From assembly GCF_025336485.1 (NCBI RefSeq), contig NZ_JAODAB010000014.1:62001-126000 (forward strand): a DNA stretch of 64,000 nt. Reading direction: 5' to 3'. This DNA is from Pseudomonas citri. GTDB lineage: Bacteria; Pseudomonadota; Gammaproteobacteria; Pseudomonadales; Pseudomonadaceae. Position 1 is the first letter of the stretch. Each line of letters begins with the position of its first letter. The position numbers and the translations under genes were made by a program. Positions 1 through 10,010 of the stretch are shown here, one piece after another. Under the pieces are notes generated by a model. That model was given only the letters and a program-made list of their open reading frames with translations. It made no database searches and was not told where the DNA came from.

Positions 1-1185
1 ATCAACAGCGAAGTGCTGGATAATTCCGAGGCGATGAACACTGTCCTCGCCCAATTGATGGACATCAACAACCAGCAGGCCGATGCGTTCAACGTCGGGG
101 CCGCACAACAGTATTCGGAAGCCTTCAACTGGGTAGTCACGTTGCTGGTCATCTCCACCGGCCTGACGCTGCTATTCGCCTGGCTGCTGACCAACAGCAT
201 TACCAAGCCGATTGCCAACGCCCTGGCCGCCGCCGAGGAAATTGCCAAGGGCAACCTGACCCGACCGATCGTCGTCGACGGCACGGACGAAGCCGGCCGT
301 CTGTTGCGGGCGATGTCGACCATGCAGGAAAAACTGCGTGACACCCTGCAACGCATTTCCGGCTCGGCCACGCAACTGGCCTCCGCTGCCGAAGAACTCA
401 ACAGCGTCACCGACGAAAGCGCCCGTGGCCTGACCCAGCAGAACAACGAAATCGAACAAGCCGCCACGGCGGTCAACGAGATGACCAGCGCCGTGGAAGA
501 AGTGGCGCGCAACGCGGTAAGCACCTCCGAAGCCTCGAAGAACGCCACCACCTCCGCCGGCGACGGCCGCGACCTGGTGCAGGAAACCGTCAGCGCCATC
601 GAACGCATGAGCGCCGACGTGCAAAGCACCGCTACGCTGATCGGCAACCTGGCCGATGAGTCCCGCGACATTGGCAAGGTGCTGGACGTGATCCGCGGCC
701 TGGCCGACCAGACCAACCTGCTGGCGTTGAACGCCGCCATTGAAGCCGCCCGTGCCGGTGAAGCCGGTCGTGGTTTTGCCGTGGTCGCCGATGAAGTGCG
801 CGCCCTGGCCCATCGCACCCAGCAGTCGACCAGCGAGATCGAGCGCATGATCGGCAGCATCCAGAGCGGTACCGGGCAAGCCGTGGACTCGATGCGCAAC
901 AGCACCGAACGCGCCGAGTCGACCTTGAACATCGCCCGCGGTGCCGGCCTGTCCCTGGACACGATCAACACGGCCATCGTTGAAATCAACGAACGCAACC
1001 TGGTAATCGCCAGCGCCGCCGAAGAGCAGGCCCAGGTGGCCCGTGAAGTGGACCGCAACCTGGTGAACATCCGCGACCTGTCGGTGCAATCGGCTGCCGG
1101 CGCCAACCAGACCAGCGCCGCCAGCGCCGAACTGTCGCGCCTGGCGGTGGACCTGAACAGCATGGTGGGGCGGTTCCATCTTTAA
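1..1185 (+). CDS. Methyl-accepting chemotaxis protein, 5' end outside window
   Basis: This is the C-terminal 394 residues of a chemoreceptor; the reading frame is open from base 1, so the sensor domain and true start lie upstream. A transmembrane segment (about residues 46-63 of the visible part) is followed by a HAMP domain beginning near TNSITKPI and then a long coiled-coil signalling domain. The hairpin tip that binds CheA/CheW is clear: GLADQTNLLALNAAIEAAR followed by GRGFAVVADEVRALA. The protein ends in GRFHL with no NWETF-type pentapeptide, so it would not directly tether CheR/CheB. It relays an unknown periplasmic signal to flagellar or other Che pathways. The ligand cannot be read from this fragment. 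Confidence 0.95.
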   Translation: MNSEVLDNSEAMNTVLAQLMDINNQQADAFNVGAAQQYSEAFNWVVTLLVISTGLTLLFAWLLTNSITKPIANALAAAEEIAKGNLTRPIVVDGTDEAGRLLRAMSTMQEKLRDTLQRISGSATQLASAAEELNSVTDESARGLTQQNNEIEQAATAVNEMTSAVEEVARNAVSTSEASKNATTSAGDGRDLVQETVSAIERMSADVQSTATLIGNLADESRDIGKVLDVIRGLADQTNLLALNAAIEAARAGEAGRGFAVVADEVRALAHRTQQSTSEIERMIGSIQSGTGQAVDSMRNSTERAESTLNIARGAGLSLDTINTAIVEINERNLVIASAAEEQAQVAREVDRNLVNIRDLSVQSAAGANQTSAASAELSRLAVDLNSMVGRFHL

Positions 1186-1208
1186 GCCATGACTGATCTT
1201 TGTGGCGA

Positions 1209-1237
1209 GGGGCTCATACAGAGCCCCAACGTTTTTT
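1209..1237 (+). terminator. Rho-independent terminator after the chemoreceptor gene
   Basis: A perfect 7-bp stem (GGGGCTC / GAGCCCC, loop ATACA) at 1209-1227 is followed by six T at 1232-1237. It lies 24 bases after the chemoreceptor stop and separates it from cvrA. Confidence 0.85.
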
Positions 1238-1327
1238 GACAGCATCACATTTCGACAGGTTAGAATCGCTGGCACGCAGGCTGCATGGCCAGCCTGCCCG
1301 CCCTTCAGTTTTTCCGGAGTACTTCCC

Positions 1328-3070
<1,743 letters not shown>

Positions 3071-3104
3071 ACTGCTCCCACTTTCAATTGCTCGACCGGT
3101 CTTT

Positions 3105-6100
3105 ATGCCTACCCTGCGCTCTTTTTTCGCCATCGCCCTGCTGGGCCTGAGTCTGTCCGTCAGCCCGCTGCAAGCGGCTGAATTGCCCACCAGCACCTCG
3201 GTGCAGGCCAGCCTGGACAAGATCGCCGATCGCAAACTGCCGGAGGCCGACCAGAAGGCCTTGCAGGCCGTACTGCAAAGCACGTTGACGCAGCTGGGCA
3301 ACAAGGCCGACTACGAACAGAAGCTGGCCAGCCTCAAGCAACAACTGGCCAGCGCGCCCAAGCAGAACATCGAGAACCAGCGGGAGCTGGCGCGCCTCAA
3401 GAACACCACGGTGGTGCCGGTGGCGCAACGTTATGCCAACCTGCCGATTCCCCAGCTCGAACAGATGCTGACCGAACGCTCCACCCAGCAGAGCGACTTG
3501 CAAAAGGCCCTGGCAGACGCCAACAGTTTGATCATCACCGCCCAGACCCGCCCCGAACGTGCCCAGGCGGAGATCTCCAACAGCCAGACCCGCATCCAGC
3601 AGATCAACGCCACCCTCAAGGCCGGCCGGGACGCCGGCAAGCCGCTGAGCGCCGAGCAGCGCGACCAGCTCAACACCGAACTGGCGGCCCTCAATGCGCT
3701 GATTCCGTTGCGGCGCCAGGAGCTGGCCGGCAACAGTCAGTTGCAGGACCTGGGCAACGGCCAGCACGACTTGCTGATGGAAAAAATCGCCCGCATGGAG
3801 CAGGAAATCCAGGACCTGCAGAACCTGATCAACCAGAAGCGCCTGGCCCAGTCCCAGCAGACGGTGACTCAACAATCCATCGAAGCGCAGAAAGCCGGCG
3901 GCAGCAACCTGCTGGCGACCGAGAGCGCGGCCAACCTGAAACTCTCCGACTACCTGCTCAAGAGCACCGACCGCCTCAACGAAGTCACCCAGCAGAACTT
4001 GCAGACCAAGCAGTTGCTGGACAGCGTCACCCAGACCGACGCCGCCCTGGACGAGCAGATCAGTGTGCTCAAGGGCAGCCTGTTGCTCTCCAAGATTCTC
4101 TACAAGCAACGCCAGACCCTGCCGCGCCTGAAACTCGACCAGAACCTGGCCGACCAGATCGCCGACATCCGCCTGTACCAGTTCGAAGTCAGCCAACAAC
4201 GCGAGTTGCTGAACAATCCGGGCGCCTACGTCGACAGCCTGCTGGCATCCCAACCCTCGGAGCAAGCCACGCCGCAACTGCGCAAGACCCTGCTGGAACT
4301 GGCCCTGACCCGGGTCGATCTGCTGGAACGCCTGAGCCGCGAATTGAGCGCGGTGCTCAACGAATCCATCACCTTGCAGCTCAACCAGAAGCAGTTGCTC
4401 AGCACGGCCCAAAGCCTGCGGGCCACCCTCGAAGAACAGATGTTCTGGATTCCCAGCAACAAGCCACTGGATTTCGAATGGATGCGCGGCGTGCCGAACC
4501 GCCTGGAGAAACAGGTCGACTCACTGCCCTGGGCCTCCAGCCTCAGTGAACTGGCCGACGGCCTGACCCAACGTCCGCTGCTGTTCCTGCCCCTGGCGCT
4601 GCTGATCGGTGCGCTGTTGTGGCGCCGCAGGAACCTGTATGCCCGCCTCCTCAAGCTCCATCAGGATGTCGGACACTTCAAGCGCGACAGCCAGTGGCAC
4701 ACGCCCCAGGCGATCCTGGTCAACATCCTGCTGGCGATGCCGGTCGCCCTGGCGCTGGCCCTGTGCGGCTATGCCTTGCAGATCGACGCCCGCGGCCAGA
4801 ACGCCAACCTCGGTGCGGCGCTGTTGCAGATCGGCCTGGCCTGGCTGATGTTCTACACCGCCTACCGGATCCTGGCACCGGGCGGTGTGGCCGAGCTGCA
4901 TTTCCGCTGGGAAAAACCCCAGGTCGAATTCCTCCAGGGCTGGATCCGCCGGCTCGGGCTGGTGGTGCTGGCCCTGGTGGCCGTCGTTGCCGTCGCCGAG
5001 CTGCAACCCTCGGCCCTGGCCGACGACGTGCTGGGCATGCCGGTGGTGCTGACCTGCTACGCACTGATGGCCTGGCTGCTCAGCCGCCTGCTGTTGAACA
5101 GCCCGACGCACCGCAACACCTCGCTGTTCCGCAAGGCTGTCGGGGTCCTGTTCACGGCGCTGCCCATCGCGCTGTTCGTGGCCGTGTGCTTCGGCTACTA
5201 CTACACCGCGCTGAAGCTCAGCGACCGGCTGATCAACACCCTGTACCTGCTGATGCTCTGGCTGGTGGTCGAAGCCGCCTTCGTGCGCGGCCTGTCGGTC
5301 GCGGCGCGGCGCCTGGCTTACCAGCGGGCCCTGGCCAAGCGCCAGGCCGCCAAGGAGGCCGGCGACGGTGAAACGGTGGTCGAAGAACCGACCCTGGACA
5401 TCGAGAAGGTCAACGAGCAATCCCTGCGCCTGATCCGCCTGGCCTTGCTGGGCGGCTTCATCGCCGCGCTGTACTGGGTCTGGTCGGACCTGATCAGCGT
5501 GTTCTCGTACCTGGACAACATCACGCTCTACGAATACACCAGCGGCACCGGCGTCAACATGAGCATGGTGCCCATCAGCATCGGCGACATGCTCGGCGCA
5601 CTGATCATCATTGGCATCACCTTCGCCCTGGCGCGCAACCTGCCGGGCCTGCTGGAAGTGTTCGTGCTGTCGAAACTGAACCTGGCCCAGGGCAGCGCGT
5701 ATGCCACCACCACGCTGCTGTCCTATGTCATCGCCGGGGTCGGCTTCGTCACTACCCTGTCCACCCTCGGCGTGAGCTGGGACAAACTGCAATGGCTGGT
5801 GGCCGCGTTGTCGGTGGGCCTGGGCTTCGGCATGCAGGAGATCTTCGCCAACTTCATCTCCGGGATCATGATCCTGTTCGAGCGTCCGGTGCGCATCGGC
5901 GACACCATCACCATCGGCAACCTCTCGGGTACGGTGAGCAAGATCCGCATCCGCGCGACCACCATCACCGATTTCGACCGCAAGGACATCATCGTCCCCA
6001 ACAAGACCTTCATCACCGGGCAACTGATCAACTGGTCGCTGACCGACACCGTCACCCGGGTGACCCTGAAACTGGGGGTGGACTACGGCTCCGATCTGGA

Positions 6101-6467
6101 CCGCGTCCGCGAACTGCTGCTCAAGGCCGCCCGCGACAACCCACGGGTGCTGAAGGAGCCGGAGCCGATCGTGTACTTCCTGAACTTCGGCGAAAGCACC
6201 CTGGACCACGAATTGCGCATGCACGTGCGCGACCTCGGCGACCGCAACCCGGTGCTGGACGAGATCAACCGCTTCATCAATCGCGAGTTCAAGAAGGAGC
6301 ACATCAACATCTCCTTCCGGCAAATGGAAATCTATCTGAAGAACCTCCAGGGCCAGGAATACAAACTGGTACCCGCCGAGCCGGATAAAAAAACCATCAC
6401 GCCCGTACCCTCGACCGTAGCCAACATCAAACCGGTGCCCGAGCCACCGCAAGATATACTCGACTGA
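3105..6467 (+). CDS. mscK: Mechanosensitive channel MscK/KefA
   Basis: A 1120-residue large MscS-family channel, the same length as E. coli KefA. A Sec signal peptide (residues 1-24, ending PLQA) leads into a long periplasmic coiled-coil region rich in Gln and Leu up to about residue 480. Many transmembrane segments follow (from about 490). The C-terminal MscS module holds the pore helix region with GLGFGMQEIFANFISGIMI, the beta domain (RIGDTITIGNLSGTVSKI) and the cytoplasmic cage. It opens on membrane tension to release ions during hypo-osmotic shock and, in E. coli, is tied to K+ conditions. I chose ATG 3105 because the earlier in-frame start at 2916 overlaps cvrA and would bury the signal peptide. 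A 725-codon antisense reading frame across it is a composition artefact. Confidence 0.95.
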   Translation: MPTLRSFFAIALLGLSLSVSPLQAAELPTSTSVQASLDKIADRKLPEADQKALQAVLQSTLTQLGNKADYEQKLASLKQQLASAPKQNIENQRELARLKNTTVVPVAQRYANLPIPQLEQMLTERSTQQSDLQKALADANSLIITAQTRPERAQAEISNSQTRIQQINATLKAGRDAGKPLSAEQRDQLNTELAALNALIPLRRQELAGNSQLQDLGNGQHDLLMEKIARMEQEIQDLQNLINQKRLAQSQQTVTQQSIEAQKAGGSNLLATESAANLKLSDYLLKSTDRLNEVTQQNLQTKQLLDSVTQTDAALDEQISVLKGSLLLSKILYKQRQTLPRLKLDQNLADQIADIRLYQFEVSQQRELLNNPGAYVDSLLASQPSEQATPQLRKTLLELALTRVDLLERLSRELSAVLNESITLQLNQKQLLSTAQSLRATLEEQMFWIPSNKPLDFEWMRGVPNRLEKQVDSLPWASSLSELADGLTQRPLLFLPLALLIGALLWRRRNLYARLLKLHQDVGHFKRDSQWHTPQAILVNILLAMPVALALALCGYALQIDARGQNANLGAALLQIGLAWLMFYTAYRILAPGGVAELHFRWEKPQVEFLQGWIRRLGLVVLALVAVVAVAELQPSALADDVLGMPVVLTCYALMAWLLSRLLLNSPTHRNTSLFRKAVGVLFTALPIALFVAVCFGYYYTALKLSDRLINTLYLLMLWLVVEAAFVRGLSVAARRLAYQRALAKRQAAKEAGDGETVVEEPTLDIEKVNEQSLRLIRLALLGGFIAALYWVWSDLISVFSYLDNITLYEYTSGTGVNMSMVPISIGDMLGALIIIGITFALARNLPGLLEVFVLSKLNLAQGSAYATTTLLSYVIAGVGFVTTLSTLGVSWDKLQWLVAALSVGLGFGMQEIFANFISGIMILFERPVRIGDTITIGNLSGTVSKIRIRATTITDFDRKDIIVPNKTFITGQLINWSLTDTVTRVTLKLGVDYGSDLDRVRELLLKAARDNPRVLKEPEPIVYFLNFGESTLDHELRMHVRDLGDRNPVLDEINRFINREFKKEHINISFRQMEIYLKNLQGQEYKLVPAEPDKKTITPVPSTVANIKPVPEPPQDILD

Positions 6468-6504
6468 TCGCGCGGTGCCCACAGGCATCGCGCCGGAGAC
6501 GGCC

Positions 6505-7968
6505 ATGAAAACCCTGGAGACCTTGACCTTCGATAACCGCTTCGCCCGCTTGGGCGACGGTTTCTCGGTCCATGTGCTGCCCGAGCCCATCGACAACCCA
6601 CGGCTGGTGGTCGCCAGCCCGGCAGCCATGGCGTTGCTCGACCTGGATCCGGCCGAAGCCGAAACACCGCTGTTTGCCGAGATCTTCAGCGGCCACAAGC
6701 TCTGGGCCGAGACCGAGCCTCGGGCGATGGTGTATTCGGGGCATCAATTCGGTTACTACAATCCGCAACTGGGCGACGGCCGCGGGTTGTTGCTGGGCGA
6801 GGTGTACAACGCGGCTGGCGAGCACTGGGACCTGCACCTCAAGGGCGCCGGCCAGACACCGTTCTCGCGGATGGGCGACGGGCGGGCGGTGCTGCGCTCC
6901 TCGATCCGCGAATTCCTCGCCTCCGAAGCCCTGCACGCCTTGGGTATTCCCACTACCCGCGCCTTGTGCGTGATCGGCTCGGACACCCCGGTGTGGCGCG
7001 AGAAGCAGGAACGCGGCGCCATGTTGCTGCGCCTGGCCCCCAGCCATGTACGCTTCGGGCATTTCGAATATTTCTACTACACCAAGAAGCCCGAGCTGCA
7101 GGCCGCCCTCGCCGAGCACGTGCTGAACCTGCACTTCGCCGAATGCCGCGAGCAGCCGGAACCGTACCTGGCGATGTTCCGCGAAATCGTCGAGCGCAAC
7201 GCCGAGCTGATCGCCAAATGGCAGGCCTATGGTTTCTGTCACGGCGTGATGAACACCGACAACATGTCGATCCTGGGCATCACCTTCGACTTCGGACCGT
7301 TCGCCTTCCTCGACGATTTCGACGCCAATTTCATCTGCAACCACTCCGATGACCAGGGCCGCTATTCGTTCAGCAACCAGGTGCCCATCGGCCAATGGAA
7401 CCTCAGCGCCCTGGCCCAGGCCCTGACGCCCTTCATCAGCGTCGACGCGCTGCGCGAAACCCTCGGCTTGTACCTGCCGCTGTACCAGGCTCATTACCTG
7501 GACCTGATGCGCCGCCGCCTCGGCCTGACCAGCGCCGAGGAGGACGACCAGAAACTGGTGGAACGCCTGTTGCAATTGATGCAGAACAGCGGCGTCGACT
7601 ACAGCCTGTTCTTCCGTCGATTGGGCGAGCAAGCCCCCGAACAAGCCATCGCCACCCTGCGCGACGACTTCGTCGACCTCAAGGGCTTCGACGCCTGGGG
7701 CGAACTCTACATCGCCCGCGTCAACCGCAAAGGCCCCGTGGACCAGGACCAGCGCCGCACCCGCATGCACGCCGTCAACCCGCTGTATGTGCTGCGCAAC
7801 TACCTGGCCCAGACCGCCATCGAGGCCGCCGAATCAGGCGACTACGAAGAAGTCCGCCGCCTGCATGCCGTACTGAGCAAACCGTTCGAAGCACAACCGG
7901 GCATGGACCGCTACGCCCAACGGCCACCGGACTGGGGCAAGCATTTGGAGATCAGTTGTTCGTCGTAA
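6505..7968 (+). CDS. selO: Protein adenylyltransferase SelO (YdiU family pseudokinase)
   Basis: A 487-residue SelO protein, which transfers AMP from ATP onto Ser/Thr/Tyr of target proteins. Motifs seen: the glycine-rich GDGRGLLLGEV and GDGRAVLRSSIREFLASEA region, then HGVMNTDNMS with Asp252 and the DFG at 262-264. Asp252 and Asp262 coincide with the catalytic and metal-binding aspartates I recall for Pseudomonas syringae SelO. As in most bacterial members there is no selenocysteine; the C-terminus ends in SCSS*. ATG 6505 was preferred over the in-frame start at 6475 because GGAGA lies 5 bases before it. It follows mscK by 37 bases with no terminator seen, so co-transcription is possible. Confidence 0.95.
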   Translation: MKTLETLTFDNRFARLGDGFSVHVLPEPIDNPRLVVASPAAMALLDLDPAEAETPLFAEIFSGHKLWAETEPRAMVYSGHQFGYYNPQLGDGRGLLLGEVYNAAGEHWDLHLKGAGQTPFSRMGDGRAVLRSSIREFLASEALHALGIPTTRALCVIGSDTPVWREKQERGAMLLRLAPSHVRFGHFEYFYYTKKPELQAALAEHVLNLHFAECREQPEPYLAMFREIVERNAELIAKWQAYGFCHGVMNTDNMSILGITFDFGPFAFLDDFDANFICNHSDDQGRYSFSNQVPIGQWNLSALAQALTPFISVDALRETLGLYLPLYQAHYLDLMRRRLGLTSAEEDDQKLVERLLQLMQNSGVDYSLFFRRLGEQAPEQAIATLRDDFVDLKGFDAWGELYIARVNRKGPVDQDQRRTRMHAVNPLYVLRNYLAQTAIEAAESGDYEEVRRLHAVLSKPFEAQPGMDRYAQRPPDWGKHLEISCSS

Positions 7969-8013
7969 CGGTTGGAATCAACCTCCTGCCAAAGCCATCC
8001 GCCCTTCTGCCCC

Positions 8014-8043
8014 TGTGGCGAGGGAGCTTGCTCCCTCGCCACA
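8014..8043. repeat. REP-type hairpin downstream of selO
   Basis: A perfect 13-bp inverted repeat, TGTGGCGAGGGAG / CTCCCTCGCCACA with loop CTTG. The same GTGGCGAG(N)GAGC...CTCGCCAC family recurs at 8731-8762 and 9298-9325. It has no U-tract, so it is more likely a REP element (mRNA stabiliser or attenuator) than a true terminator. Confidence 0.85.
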
Positions 8044-8170
8044 AAAGCCCAGCAATCACCCTGTTTATTTCGCTGTAGGCGCATTCAGCCCCCGGCTACA
8101 TCGCCTTGCGCCGCTGCCTACAACTGCGCCAGAATCCGCCGACTTGTGCGCCTTGGGGCCGGGCTTTATC

Positions 8171-8353
8171 GTTTTCCCGTCGCTGAAAATCAGCGATCGG
8201 GTTTAGCAGCTCGAGCAACATCAAGGCACGCCAGTGTCGCCATTCCAACAGCGTTATGGCGGCTATGCGTGGGGCACTTCGGTGCGCCGGGTTCCTTGAT
8301 GCCTGGTCTGCTAACCCGCGTACAGCCGCCACCCTCTTCGTTTAGCAGCGACG
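8171..8353 (+). ncRNA. Candidate structured RNA leader before the DUF6124-like gene
   Basis: The 343 bases between the selO-side REP and the next gene hold no supported CDS but a dense nest of complementary segments. CGCTGA/TCAGCG (8181-8195) is extended by CCCG (8176-8179) pairing with CGGG (8198-8201). GGGTTTAGCAG (8199-8209) can alternatively pair with CTGCTAACCC (8308-8317). ATCAAGG (8220-8226) pairs with CCTTGAT (8294-8300), enclosing a CGCCAT...ATGGCG hairpin and a GCAC-TTCG-GTGC tetraloop hairpin (8274-8285). GTTTAGCAG recurs at 8340-8348, close to the AAGGAG ribosome-binding site. The mutually exclusive pairings and the place directly upstream suggest a cis-regulatory RNA. Covariation evidence is not available here. 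Confidence 0.5.
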
Positions 8354-8386
8354 GGTGACGACTCCACTCATCAAGGAGCTTCATCC

Positions 8387-8719
8387 ATGTTCAAAGCAAC
8401 CCCCAACCCACCCGACACAACCCCTAACTCAAAAGCCTTCGACAAAGCCGCCGACCGCGCCCTCGACTTCTATCTCAAACCCAGACCCGCCGAGCCCGAG
8501 GCTGATCCAAGCCAACTCTTCACCGTCGTCAAGGGCATCGACACCGAGTCCCTGCTCGCCAACCTCAGCGAAACCCTGGCCTCGGCCAATGCCATGGTCA
8601 GCGACCTGGCGTTCAACCTGGAAGGTTCCCGACGACACGTAGCCCTGGGCATCCAACAATTGATCGAACTGAGCGGCCTGCTCGCGAACCGCGCGCTGGA
8701 CAACGCCGAACCGCGCTAG
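8387..8719 (+). CDS. Small DUF6124/DUF3077-like protein
   Basis: A 110-residue, mostly hydrophilic protein resembling the small Pseudomonas proteins annotated as DUF6124/DUF3077; its function is unknown. The N-terminal 45 residues are Pro/Lys/Asp-rich and probably unstructured. The rest is a predicted helical hairpin (LFTVVKGIDTESLLANLSETL ... LAFNLEGSRRHVALGIQQLIELS). There is no signal peptide or membrane segment. AAGGAG lies 8 bases before the ATG. The gene stands alone between REP hairpins and follows a strongly structured leader, suggesting post-transcriptional control. These genes often occur in several copies per genome, which I recall but cannot check here. Confidence 0.8.
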   Translation: MFKATPNPPDTTPNSKAFDKAADRALDFYLKPRPAEPEADPSQLFTVVKGIDTESLLANLSETLASANAMVSDLAFNLEGSRRHVALGIQQLIELSGLLANRALDNAEPR

Positions 8720-8730
8720 CCACCTCCCCC

Positions 8731-8762
8731 TTGTGGCGAGAGGACTTGTCCCCTCGCCGCAA
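8731..8762. repeat. REP-type hairpin after the DUF6124-like gene
   Basis: TTGTGGCGAGAGG ... CCCCTCGCCGCAA forms a stem with one G-U pair. It is the same family as the elements at 8014 and 9298 and lies 12 bases after the stop codon. Confidence 0.75.
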
Positions 8763-8797
8763 GAGCAGGTTGGCATTGCAGAGTGCTACAGCAAATT

Positions 8798-9199
8798 TCA
8801 AATGAAGGTTTCAACCGAGACACCGAAGCGCTCAGCCAACCAGCGGATCTGCCTTAAATTGAGCTGGCGTTTGCCGCTCAATATCTCCGATACAACCGAC
8901 TGGGCGCCTACACCTGGCAAATCGCTCTGGCTCAAACCGTGTTCGCGCATCAGATACCGAAGCGCCTCAACGCCGCTTGCCTTGGGCATCGGCCGGTGTT
9001 GATGATCCCAGGCCTCGACCCATTCGCCGATGATGTCGACCAGGCTCATCAGTGGATGCGCCTCGTCTTCACCCACCAATTCCAATAGCTCATCAAGAGC
9101 ACCGGCCAGCCGGTCATAATCCTCTTCGTCCCTGGGTTTGCGCAGCAGAGGCGACACAAACTCCCAATGGGCGGCCACTTGTTCGATCAGTGCACTCAT
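8798..9199 (-). CDS. HigA-like HTH transcriptional regulator (solitary antitoxin)
   Basis: A 133-residue protein with an N-terminal helical dimerisation-like region (RDEEDYDRLAGALDELLELV) and a C-terminal XRE-type helix-turn-helix (ALRYLMREHGLSQSDLPG...SEILSGKRQLNLRQI). This is the architecture of HigA antitoxins of the RelE/HigB systems. ATG 9199 is used rather than GTG 9217. No HigB-like toxin gene lies on either side: upstream is 350 bases with only a REP and the trxC leader, and downstream is a REP and the DUF6124-like gene. A 17-bp palindrome at 9251-9267 lies over its predicted promoter, consistent with autorepression. It may be an orphan antitoxin retained as a regulator. Confidence 0.82.
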   Translation of the reverse strand: MSALIEQVAAHWEFVSPLLRKPRDEEDYDRLAGALDELLELVGEDEAHPLMSLVDIIGEWVEAWDHQHRPMPKASGVEALRYLMREHGLSQSDLPGVGAQSVVSEILSGKRQLNLRQIRWLAERFGVSVETFI

Positions 9200-9229
9200 T
9201 CGTTTTTCCCATCTCACTTTGCTATGAAT

Positions 9230-9267
9230 GAGTTAAACACAAATGGGGTCTATCGCAAATTGCGATA
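9230..9267 (-). promoter_or_regulatory. Predicted promoter and palindromic operator of the HigA-like gene
   Basis: The palindrome TATCGCAA-A-TTGCGATA (9251-9267) is perfect around one central base. Read on the minus strand, its second half contains TTGCGA as a -35 (9252-9257), followed after 16 bases by TAACTC (9230-9235) as a weak -10. A dimer on the palindrome would block this promoter, as expected for HigA autoregulation. The -10 is poor, so the promoter call is less secure than the operator. Confidence 0.6.
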
Positions 9268-9297
9268 TCCGCAAAAAGCTCGATTGAAGTGGCTTTT

Positions 9298-9325
9298 GTG
9301 GCGAGAGAGCTTGCTCCCTCGCCAC
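9298..9325. repeat. REP-type hairpin between the HigA-like gene and trxC
   Basis: GTGGCGAGAGAGC ... GCTCCCTCGCCAC, a 12-13 bp near-perfect stem of the same family as those at 8014 and 8731. The rest of the gap up to trxC (9326-9549) shows only a small CCGCC-TC-GGCGG hairpin in the leader and no gene. Confidence 0.75.
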
Positions 9326-9549
9326 GGGTTCGGGGTTGTAACTCACCACAGACCTCTCGCCTAACGTTTGAACCTTAAAAGGCGTGTGCCTCACTCACCC
9401 GACCTTATCGTTCCCCTGCTCAGGCGTCTCGATTTGTGTTTTTTGAGGCCACCAGAGGACTTCGGTGCGGCGCATCTGATGAATGGCAACCTTGATAAAC
9501 CGCCTCGGCGGCACCAGATCAGGGCTATGACTGTCTTTAGGAGCCCACC

Positions 9550-9984
9550 ATGCCTGATCCGATGCTGATCCCCTGCCCCCATTGCAACGGACTCAATCGC
9601 ATACCCGCCGAACGGCTGGGCGACCAGCCCAAGTGCGGGCGTTGCAAAGCCCAGGTGCTGTTGAGCACGCCGTTCGAACTCAAGCAAGGCGACTATGCCA
9701 GCCAGATCAAGGGTGACCTGCCGTTGCTGGTGGATGTGTGGGCTGACTGGTGCGGGCCGTGCAAATCCTTCGCCCCCGTGTTCGAACAGGCGGCCAGGCA
9801 ACTGACGGGCAAATGCCGGCTGGCCAAGCTCGACAGCGAGGCCAATCAGCAGTTGTCGGCGCAGTTGGGAATTCGGTCGATTCCCAGCCTGATCCTCTTC
9901 AAGGATGGCCGGGAAGTGGCACGCCAGAGCGGGGCGCTGCCGTTGCCGCAGTTGATGGGCTGGTTGCGCAGCCAGGGGATATGA
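9550..9984 (+). CDS. trxC: Thioredoxin 2 (TrxC), zinc-binding
   Basis: A 144-residue cytoplasmic protein-disulfide reductase. The N-terminal zinc site C9-P-H-C12 and C29-G-R-C32 marks thioredoxin 2 as opposed to TrxA. The thioredoxin active site is W67-C-G-P-C71, with the cis-Pro region SIPSLILFKDG downstream. AGGAG lies 6 bases before the ATG. In enterics trxC belongs to the OxyR oxidative-stress regulon; no such site was looked for in detail here. It stands alone and converges on the ParA-like gene, whose stop is 26 bases away. Confidence 0.96.
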   Translation: MPDPMLIPCPHCNGLNRIPAERLGDQPKCGRCKAQVLLSTPFELKQGDYASQIKGDLPLLVDVWADWCGPCKSFAPVFEQAARQLTGKCRLAKLDSEANQQLSAQLGIRSIPSLILFKDGREVARQSGALPLPQLMGWLRSQGI

Positions 9985-10010
9985 ACAATAGCCTGGCTGC
10001 GATCTTTGCT

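Noticed and set aside
4521..6698. Antisense reading frame of 725 codons over mscK
   Set aside because: Composition is Gln/His/Gly/Arg/Asp-rich nonsense typical of GC-rich antisense frames; mscK on the plus strand has full domain structure.
7972..8358. 128-codon plus-strand frame through the RNA leader region
   Set aside because: It runs through the REP hairpin and the structured leader with no start or ribosome-binding site near its conserved-looking end; RNA structure explains the region better. A translated short peptide at its 3' end is not excluded.
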